This document shows positions 5,865-8,324 of a stretch of 8,324 nt of DNA, in pieces. Source of the DNA: Chloroflexota bacterium (GTDB lineage: Bacteria > Chloroflexota > Dehalococcoidia > Tepidiformales > Tepidiformaceae). The stretch is from NCBI GenBank assembly GCA_021823905.1, contig JAKALX010000155.1, positions 1-8,324 of the forward strand. The letters are read 5' to 3'. The first letter of the stretch is position 1, and the number at the start of each line of letters is the position of its first letter. The notes beneath the pieces are model-generated. The model had not been told where the DNA came from, ran no database searches, and was given only the letters and a program-made list of their open reading frames with translations. The position numbers and the translations under genes are program-made.

Positions 5865-7400
5865 ATGGCAACTTCCTATCTGACGCCGGGCGTCTACGTA
5901 GAAGAAGTCGACAGGGGTTCCAAACCCATCGAGGGAGTGGGCACGGCCGTCGCCGCGTTCCTCGGGGTAGCGGCGAAGGGCCCGGTCGGCAGAGCCACCA
6001 TGGTTGCGAACTGGACCCAGTTCACAGAGACATTCGGAGCGTTCGTCCCCGGCGCGTATCTCGCCCACGCCGTCTACGGCTATTTCAACAACGGTGGCAG
6101 CCTCTGCTACGTCGTGCGGATTGGGGGCGACGAGGGCGGCGACGTGAAGCCAGCGCAGCCCGACGCGGCGCTCCCATCGCGGGCCAGCAGCGGGGCTGTC
6201 ACCCTCCGAGCGCTCTCACGCGAGACCGGCGCCGCCGCGGGCACGTCGGTTGAGGTGAGCGAGTCGCAACCCGACACGTTCGACATCACCGTGCGTCGGG
6301 GAGAAACGGAAGAACGGTTCGAGGGCCTCACCATGGGGCGCGGCCCGAAGAACGTGTTCGAGGTCGTCAACAAGCAGTCCACGCTCGTGACAATCGAAGA
6401 GGTAAGGGCTCCGGGGCTTTCGGTGGCGGATCGCGCGCCGGCGCCCGGTACCTACCCGTTGGCACTCCCCGAAACTCGCGCCCTGGCGGCGGAAATCAGC
6501 CCGGACGCGTACCAGGGCAACGTCGCCGACCGCACTGGTCTGGGTGGGTTGGAAGCGATCGACCAGGTCACCATGCTCTGCGCGCCCGACGTTATGGCGG
6601 CGTTTCAGGCCGGCGCGCTCGACCGCGACGGCGTAAAGGCCGTCCAGCTCGCCATGATCGCCCATTGCGAAAAGATGGGTGACCGTGTCGCGATTCTCGA
6701 TCCGCTGCCCGAACTGAATGCTCAGCAAGCGCTCGATTGGCGGATGAATGAAGCCGGCTACGATTCGAAGTACGCCGCGCTCTACTACCCATGGGTGCAG
6801 GTTGCCAATCCCACACCCGGCGCCCCGAGTACGACGATGCTGATGCCGCCGTCTGGCCACATGGCCGGCATCTGGGCACGGAGCGACGGCGAACGGGGCG
6901 TGCACAAAGCCCCTGCCAACGAAGTGATCCGTGGGGCAATCGGCCTGGAGATCAACCTCACCAGCGCCGAACAGGGCGTACTGAACCCTGCCGGCGTGAA
7001 CTGCCTGCGCGTGTTCCCGGGCCGGGGTATCCGGGTCTGGGGCGCCCGAACGCTGTCGAGCGATCCGTCCTGGCGCTACCTGAACGTTCGCCGGCTCTTC
7101 AACTACGTCGAGAAGTCCATCGAGCAGGGGACGCAATGGGTCGTCTTCGAGCCAAACGACTATGCCCTCTGGCAGCGCGTGAAGCGTGACGTTAGCAGCT
7201 TCCTCAAGCGGGTGTGGATGGACGGGGCGCTCTTTGGCGCGACGCCCGAGCAGGCGTTCTTCGTCAAGTGCGACGAAGAGAACAACCCCATCGAAACCCG
7301 TGACGTGGGCCAGCTCATTGTGGACGTGGGGATCGCGCCCGTGAAACCCGCCGAATTCGTGATTTTCCGCATCAGCCAGTTCACTCCGGGCGCTGAGTAG
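5865..7400 (+). CDS. eCIS contractile tail sheath protein (Afp2-4/Pvc2-4-like)
   Basis: This 511-residue protein is the sheath subunit that polymerises around the inner tube and contracts to drive it into a target. SYLTPGVYVEEVDRG (4-18) is the hallmark N-terminus, including the extended arm that links neighbouring subunits. The conserved core resumes at DAYQGN..RTGLGGLEAIDQV (from about 214). The C-terminal sheath domain runs from about 353 to 508 (ending in VKPAEFVIFRISQF). Residues about 87-200, rich in Ala, Asp and Glu, form an inserted surface domain, making the protein longer than the shortest Afp/PVC sheaths (about 350-450 residues). The ATG at 5865 is chosen because the family N-terminus begins there and AAGGAGG lies just upstream; a TTG at 5772 would add 31 residues unlike the family. 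A tube gene follows after 41 bases, the usual pairing. Confidence 0.95.
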   Translation: MATSYLTPGVYVEEVDRGSKPIEGVGTAVAAFLGVAAKGPVGRATMVANWTQFTETFGAFVPGAYLAHAVYGYFNNGGSLCYVVRIGGDEGGDVKPAQPDAALPSRASSGAVTLRALSRETGAAAGTSVEVSESQPDTFDITVRRGETEERFEGLTMGRGPKNVFEVVNKQSTLVTIEEVRAPGLSVADRAPAPGTYPLALPETRALAAEISPDAYQGNVADRTGLGGLEAIDQVTMLCAPDVMAAFQAGALDRDGVKAVQLAMIAHCEKMGDRVAILDPLPELNAQQALDWRMNEAGYDSKYAALYYPWVQVANPTPGAPSTTMLMPPSGHMAGIWARSDGERGVHKAPANEVIRGAIGLEINLTSAEQGVLNPAGVNCLRVFPGRGIRVWGARTLSSDPSWRYLNVRRLFNYVEKSIEQGTQWVVFEPNDYALWQRVKRDVSSFLKRVWMDGALFGATPEQAFFVKCDEENNPIETRDVGQLIVDVGIAPVKPAEFVIFRISQFTPGAE

Positions 7401-7441
7401 CCCCCGGACGACGCCCATCTGAAGCGAAAGGGGACAATCCA

Positions 7442-7897
7442 ATGCCTGCCACAAAAGACGCTGTCTCCGGCGATCCGCTCCTTGGTTTTCACTTCGCCGT
7501 CGAGGTTTCCGGAGTTGTCGGGGGCTACTTCACCGAATGCTCCGGGCTCGGCTCCGAGCACGAAGTCGTCGAGCACAAGATCGTCAAAGGCGGCCACACG
7601 GTCGTCCGCAAGATTCCAGGCCGGCTGAAGTGGGGCGACATCACTCTCAAGCGCGGTATCACCACGAACATGGACATGTGGGACTGGCGGAAGATGGTCG
7701 AAGACGGGAATGTTGCCCAGGCCCGCAAGAACGGCTCGATCGTCATGTTCGATCAGGAGTTCACGGAGGTTGCGCGCTGGAACTTCACCGCCGGCTGGCC
7801 TTCGAAAGTCAGCGGTCCGAGCCCGAAGGCCGATGGCAACGAAGTGGGCATCGAGGAGCTCACCATCGTCCACGAAGGAATCGAACGGAAGACCTAG
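7442..7897 (+). CDS. eCIS inner tube protein (Afp1/Afp5-like, T4 gp19 family)
   Basis: This 151-residue protein belongs to the T4-like tail tube family (PF06841), whose hexamers stack into the rigid inner tube that carries cargo and is pushed through the target envelope. Family signals are GFHFAVEVSG (15-24), FTECSGL (30-36), the basic KIPGRLKWGDITLKRG (57-72), and a long conserved tail from WNFTAGWPSKVSG (113-125) through EELTIVHEGIER (138-149). Its length matches family members (about 145-155). The ATG at 7442 follows AAAGGGGA with 7 bases of spacing. It lies 41 bases after the sheath gene and is followed immediately by a hairpin. Only one tube gene is visible; Afp and PVC clusters have more than one, so another could lie downstream. 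Confidence 0.95.
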   Translation: MPATKDAVSGDPLLGFHFAVEVSGVVGGYFTECSGLGSEHEVVEHKIVKGGHTVVRKIPGRLKWGDITLKRGITTNMDMWDWRKMVEDGNVAQARKNGSIVMFDQEFTEVARWNFTAGWPSKVSGPSPKADGNEVGIEELTIVHEGIERKT

Positions 7898-7902
7898 CCG
7901 CC

Positions 7903-7920
7903 CGCCGGCCGTAGCCGGCG
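7903..7920 (+). terminator. Hairpin directly after the tube gene (attenuator or 3'-end stabiliser)
   Basis: CGCCGGC (7903-7909) and GCCGGCG (7914-7920) form a perfect 7-bp stem with a 4-base loop (CGTA), starting 5 bases after the tube stop codon. There is no T-run, so it is not a classic intrinsic terminator. Its position after the most abundant structural gene suggests partial attenuation or protection of the sheath-tube mRNA 3' end. The remaining 80 bases before the next gene show nothing recognisable. Confidence 0.4.
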
Positions 7921-7999
7921 ACGGACAACCAGGGCGAGGCGCGGCGACGGGTGGTTACGCCATCCCGGGTGCGTGTTGCCTCTCCGGGGTAGTGAGTGA

Positions 8000-8324
8000 A
8001 TGAGTGCCCTTCAGACCGAATTCGAGTTCACCCTCCCGCGCGGCTATGTGGATGAGGGCGGCAGCCTCCATCGCAAGGGCACCATGCGGCTGGCTACGGC
8101 AATGGACGAGATTGCGCCCCTTCGCGATCCACGTGTGCGCCAGAACCAGGCCTACCTTGTGATCATCCTGCTCTCGCGTGTCATCACCCGCCTGGGCAGC
8201 ATCGAACAGGTGACCCCACACGAGATCGAAAATCTCTTCACGGGCGACCTCGCGTTCCTTCAGCGGCTCTACCGCCAGGTCAACGAACGCGGAACCTCGG
8301 CCGTACCGGTCACCTGTCCAGAAT
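8000..8324 (+). CDS. Phage tail assembly (chaperone-like) protein, N-terminal part
   Basis: This ATG frame runs off the window edge after 108 codons. The sequence (TEFEFTLPRGYVDEGG, then GTMRLATAMDEIAPLRDPRV at 27-46, then AYLVIILLSRVITRLG at 51-66) matches the small 'phage tail assembly protein' commonly found right after the tube gene in eCIS loci. It is related in role to tail assembly chaperones that keep tape-measure or tube components competent for assembly. The hydrophobic stretch at 51-60 is amphipathic and too short and interrupted to be a clear membrane span. The last codons read Cys-Pro-Glu with a T beginning the next codon, compatible with a CPxC zinc-knuckle-like end seen in relatives. 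An in-frame TGA (7997-7999) sits directly before the ATG, fixing the start. The Shine-Dalgarno is weak (GGGG at 7986-7989). The exact biochemical role in eCIS is not established. Confidence 0.75.
   Translation, partial: MSALQTEFEFTLPRGYVDEGGSLHRKGTMRLATAMDEIAPLRDPRVRQNQAYLVIILLSRVITRLGSIEQVTPHEIENLFTGDLAFLQRLYRQVNERGTSAVPVTCPE

Noticed and set aside
6216..7454. Minus-strand open frame of 412 codons opposite the sheath gene
   Set aside because: It is fully antisense to the conserved sheath core, has no domain signature, and arises from codon bias on the coding strand.

Overview
The window is GC-rich throughout (roughly two thirds G+C by eye). Every credible gene lies on the + strand and most have clear Shine-Dalgarno sequences. 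No marker gene fixes the taxon. A GC-rich, probably environmental, Gram-negative-type bacterium (for example Acidobacteriota, Myxococcota or a similar lineage) is a reasonable guess, but it is inference only.

The left part (1-1721) looks unrelated to the rest. It holds the last 35 codons of an unidentified protein with a C-x4-C pair. This overlaps, by a GTGA stop/start junction, a 538-residue SAM-dependent methyltransferase of the type that carries a 'methyltransferase regulatory' middle domain.

From 1823 to the right edge lies the left half of an extracellular contractile injection system (eCIS: phage-tail-like particles such as Afp, PVC and MAC). In order: an AAA+ ATPase with a degenerate first and an intact second ATPase module (Afp15-like); a DUF4157/eCIS-core protein with an HELAH zinc-peptidase motif and three tandem acidic repeats; a DUF4255 cap/terminator protein (Afp16/Pvc16-like) with an extra C-terminal beta-sandwich; the contractile sheath; the inner tube protein; and the start of a tail-assembly (chaperone-like) protein cut by the window edge. 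Baseplate, spike, LysM and tape-measure genes are not here and would be expected downstream.

The likely division of labour is as follows. Tube and sheath form the contractile trunk. The DUF4255 protein terminates its distal end. The ATPase assists assembly or remodelling. The DUF4157 protein is a candidate cargo, cargo-processing or adaptor component. Intergenic gaps are short (41-113 bases). Three GC-rich inverted repeats lie before the ATPase, before the sheath and after the tube gene, which suggests transcript-level tuning of the structural genes. No tRNA, rRNA, CRISPR array or insertion sequence was seen, and no gene-free stretch exceeds about 115 bases.
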